The notes under the pieces are model-generated. The model was not told the DNA's origin. It ran no database searches and saw only the letters and a list, made by a program, of their open reading frames with translations. A stretch of 64,000 nucleotides of DNA from Aphanomyces cochlioides (lineage: Eukaryota; Oomycota; Saprolegniomycetes; Saprolegniales; Verrucalvaceae): NCBI GenBank assembly GCA_019828595.1, contig JAHQRK010000016.1:1674001-1738000 (forward strand), given 5' to 3'. Each line of letters begins with the position of its first letter. Position 1 is the first letter of the stretch. The position numbers and the translations under genes are program-made. Positions 60,406-64,000 of this stretch are shown here, piece after piece.

Positions 60406-63400
60406 ATGGAGCTCAACGAAATTGCACAAATAGAAGATCTTGCCATGTCAATGAATACTGGAGAAGCGACTGAAAGTAGTTCTGCTGCAGTCGTCAAAGA
60501 GCTGTGTTATGAGCATCATTTGTTTGGTGCTTTCACTAATGTGTGCGGAAAAGCAAGAAATGGCGTTCATACTTGTCATGCGATTTCAACATTTTTACAG
60601 GAGCGAGCCAACTATGAATTGCTTTACAGCAAACAACTAACCAAACTCCATCCGTACGACATGTCTTGCTTCGTATATTCTCATAGTATTGACTAGGAAT
60701 ATGAAAAGTGATGACTGGGTAAAACACTTGTCAAGTGTTTGGAATGCATTTCACCATACAATTGCAGCCATAGCGCTCGAGTATGCAGACTTTTCGACCA
60801 AACATATATCAAGTATTGTCGCGGGTATTAAAGCGTGCACAAACCAACAGGAAAATCAAATTCAAAGACTGATTTCTGGTACACAAAGTGAACTGATTTA
60901 TCTAATGTCTGATACAGAGGGGACGAAACTTCGTAACAATTTACAAGACACTTCAAACAAAGTACTAAAAGCGAAAGAGCGCTACGAAAAGAAATGTTCT
61001 GACGCAGTCGAGTTTATCCAGCTCTGTCGTCGTCCCCTCTCCGACTCAAATGATAAAGCTGACATATTCTCCAAAGTTTGGGACAATACTACTCGAGGAT
61101 TTGGTTTTGCATCGTCTGAGAGACAAAAACAAAAGATTCAAATTTATCTTGAAGAAATTTTGTCGTCAGAAGAACAATATATTCGTGAAGTTGATGCAGC
61201 AAACATTCAATACGCTGTATTCGAGAGACAAGCCCAAGATAATTTCAAAGCATTCGAAGTCACAGAGGAACAAAGGTTGGAGTACATAAAAGACTTGCTG
61301 GTGAGATCAGAAAAGGTAGTTCAGTTTTGCTCTTGCAATTCACGATGTTCTAGGCCAGAAGTTCTATGTTGCTAAAAGTAGAGTCTCTGATATCTGCTTT
61401 GAAGGATTCTTTACGATCGATTGATAGCCTTGGTAAAGAGACCGAAGTATCATTTCTCACAAATTTACAGACAACGTCGAGGACGAATTTATGAAGTATA
61501 TTGGTTTGAAGCCGAATGAATCTGATAATACCCCCGCACTTTCGAGTATCGATGTCTCTGCGGACAAAATTCCTGAGATCGTTGAGAAAGTGCAGCAAAT
61601 GAGCGACCAAGGTGTAATATTTACTCACACAATGCTCAATACTTTGGTTGAGTATATATCTGCTGAAGAATCCTTTGTGGGTTCCCTCGACAAGTCATTA
61701 AAGTCATATTCAGCTTCACTTTCGACTGATACCTCTTCGGGGTTGTTCTCTGCTAATTGGCCAGTTGTTCTTGATGAAGGCTCGTCGCTCAAACGAGGAT
61801 GGGATTCTGTGTTGACGCAATTGCAACGAGTTTCTTATCTACACAAGGTTATCTGTGATCATATTGCTCGCCGTTTTAACATTAAATTCCACACTATGTA
61901 GGAATTTGGCTCCCTGCTTGCTGAACCTGTTTCGTTAAGTTTGGATACGATGAAAACAGAATACAACGAAACCAAAATGGGATTAGACAAAGACCTTCAA
62001 AGATCTGTTAATTCAGTGATTGCTATGAGTACAAGTCATTTGAAACTGGAGCAAAAGCTTGACTTGAAAAGAAAAGAGTTGGAGTCTCGCTTGGGACTTC
62101 TTTCAGCCAATTCACCTGAACGAGAGAAGGAAGTTACCTTGCAACGATTCATGGAAAGCCCGATGGAGCGAGGTCGAAAATTAGATACAAAGGTGGATCA
62201 GCTACGAGAAGAAACCAATGAGTTGAAATGTGAAGTGGATCGAAGTCTTTCCTCCTTAAAAGTGAAACAAGAAGCGTACAGAGAAGTATTTAACTTGTAA
62301 ATGACTATGTAACACATGCATTTAGGAAATCCAAAGAGTCATATCATTATACATGAAAAACGAAAAGTATCGAATGGACGTAACAAAGAGCTCAATGAAG
62401 AGTCTTGTTCGAGCACACGAGCATTTGGTGAACGGATTACTAAGTGCTACGAAGGTGTCATTGCTTGAACTTGAACAAATTAGTTCCAGCGGAGATATAA
62501 AGGAATTTATTCAACAAAATCAAACTCCATGGCTACAGCAAATCATGTTCAAAGTCAACCTTCATGGAAATCCTATTCTCACTGAAGAATTCAAGACTTT
62601 TGAACGTCGACCTATTAAACTTGCTCGTATGAGTAGTAGCTTCAGTCGATTCGTTGAGGAAGTTGAGGATAACTCCGACCGTGATAAGCCACCAACCAGT
62701 GACGGCTCTCAGAGAGAAGAAACATTGGGTTCTTCGGACTTGCAAAAAAATTTTAATGTAAGGGTCTATCTACCCTATTGCATTCGCTTAATTAATCAAT
62801 TAGCTTCCATCAACAGAGCAACTTGTCAACAGCTTTTCTTGTGCAATTTACATCAACAATTTTCCGCACCATGGTCGACTGTACTTGTCTCAAGCTTACC
62901 TGTGCTTCACAGGATGGCGAGATTCGTATGTTGTACGTAATCTGCCATAATACGTGCTGTTTTCTCATTAACTCGAAGGTGTTGCCACTGATAGAGATCA
63001 ATCACATTGAGAAGAAAAATACTGCGATTGTTGTCCCAAACGCAATTGAGGTTGTTGTATCTATACCAAAGTGGCTCATTTCCTTGCTTTAGTTGACCAC
63101 AGAAAAACAGGGGAAATTGTTCTTTGCGTCATTTATATACAGGTATTTGATAGACATCAACCATCCTAGCTCATGATTATGAAGAGACGAATGTGTTCAG
63201 GCAATTATGCAACTGATTCAAATAAAGAAGCAAACAGAAGAAATTCTATCACCTGCACCAACTTCAATTAACGTGAAAGATACCATAGCAGACGAAGTGA
63301 TGCCAAATACGTCGGAATCATCAACAAATAGTCCTATTCTTTCTCTGGACGACAATTTAACCATTCTCGCTCAAGACTTTGAACCGGTGCTGGACCAGAC

Positions 63401-64000
63401 ATTACCTTTCAGTTTAGAATTCGCTTTTCAACGTCTATGGAAGCATGATGAATTCTTCACCAAGCTGCTCATAGACTCTGGCGAAACAAACCTTCGTGTT
63501 GGTAAGATACAATGTCCTGGTTCCTCGTGTAATGCGAAGTAGACCCCTGGAATGTTAGTGAAAACAACTACAGTGCTTTCGAACGTCTCGAAAATTTCCA
63601 TGGCATGCGAAGAGTATCCTACACACACAACAAGAAGTATATGGTTGGCCCTAGCAGCATCCCAACCGTTCTCGTGCAACGATACGCTTACTCGCAGACG
63701 GAGTACTTTGTATTGAATGCTACTTCAACTATTTCAGATGCACCATACCACGACTATTTTCGAGTAGAAAGTCGTTGGTTGTTTATTGCATCGAAACAAC
63801 CAAATGAATGTCGTGTCAAAACTGGCATCAGATTGAATTGGAGCAAAAACACTTGGTTGAAGAAACAAGTACGAAGTTATTTTCTTGTAATGTAACACAG
63901 CTTTAGATTGAGGGAGCGACTATCTCCGAATCAAAAGAGACAATGAAACACTGGGTTACAAAGGCGATTGAAGAGGCGGTGCAAAATCAATCGATATCTA
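60406..64000 (+). CDS. F-BAR, GRAM and VASt domain protein (truncated by window edge)
   Basis: Starting at ATG 60406 (MELNEIAQIEDLAM), exons joined by introns of 43, 38, 38, 54, 40 and 46 nt were traced. The N-terminus is an F-BAR domain: LCYEHHLFGAFTNVCGKARN, FLQERANYELLYSKQLTKL, HLSSVWNAFHHTIAAIALEY, EQYIREVDAANIQYAVFE. A long coiled coil follows. A GRAM domain at ~714-795 reads LPSTEQLVNSFSCAIYI, GRLYLSQAYLCFTGW, LPLIEINHIEKKNTA, VPNAIEV. A VASt domain begins near 63390: LPFSLEFAFQRLWKHDEFF, AFERLENFHGMRRVSYTH, VLVQRYAYSQTEYFVLNAT, FRVESRWLFIA, and is cut at 64000. VASt/START-like domains of the Lam/GRAMD1 family move sterols at membrane contacts; F-BAR domains bind curved membrane. A downstream membrane anchor, if any, is outside the window. 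Confidence 0.85.

Overview
The window is nuclear DNA of a flagellated eukaryote. All three stop codons are used with the standard code, and genes are dense and often less than 200 bp apart. The coding genes are cut by very short GT..AG introns; those I traced run 37-76 nt, mostly 38-48. Genes for centriole and axoneme proteins sit beside genes for the exon junction complex, ribosome biogenesis, TRAPP, Rab5 and ORMDL. This combination, with the transposase types seen, suggests a zoosporic stramenopile such as an oomycete (Saprolegniales/Aphanomyces-like). That placement is inference from style, not from a marker gene.

Layout. Bases 1-17274 are one head-to-tail array of a 185-bp satellite: 93 complete units and one partial unit, continuing off the left edge. 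From about 17.3 to 21.3 kb lies a transposon graveyard with two transposase remnants and two short inverted-repeat elements. From 21.5 to 25.4 kb is a minus-strand multi-exon gene for an ASH-domain protein (CEP192/SPD-2-like). From 25.6 to 29.6 kb is a second mobile cluster: a 673-bp foldback element flanked by TA, a 274-bp Harbinger MITE, and an almost complete 2.63-kb PIF/Harbinger element with TAA target duplications, a transposase and a SANT-like partner, each carrying one lesion.

From 29.7 kb to the right edge the window is ordinary gene-dense chromosome: an OTUD6-like deubiquitinase, a Pin1-type isomerase with a nested MITE just upstream, NOC4, an aspartyl-hydroxylase/sulfotransferase fusion, TRAPPC8 and a STIL/Ana2-like centriole factor sharing a 126-bp divergent promoter, ORMDL, a Rab5-like GTPase, Mago nashi, a UBE2J2/Ubc6-type tail-anchored E2, a TEX10/IPI1 protein, CFAP54, and an F-BAR/GRAM/VASt protein that runs off the right edge.

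Functional themes: flagellum and centriole building (CEP192-like, STIL-like, CFAP54); ribosome assembly (NOC4, TEX10/IPI1); secretory traffic and membrane lipid control (TRAPPC8, Rab5, ORMDL, UBE2J2, F-BAR/VASt); and RNA processing (Mago). There is no operon logic, and neighbours appear unrelated except for shared promoters. For the STIL-like, TRAPPC8, Rab5, Mago, OTUD6, TEX10 and hydroxylase/sulfotransferase genes I traced every splice junction by eye, and the spliced lengths come out as whole codons. CEP192-like, NOC4, CFAP54 and F-BAR/VASt are traced only in part, so their outer coordinates are approximate.
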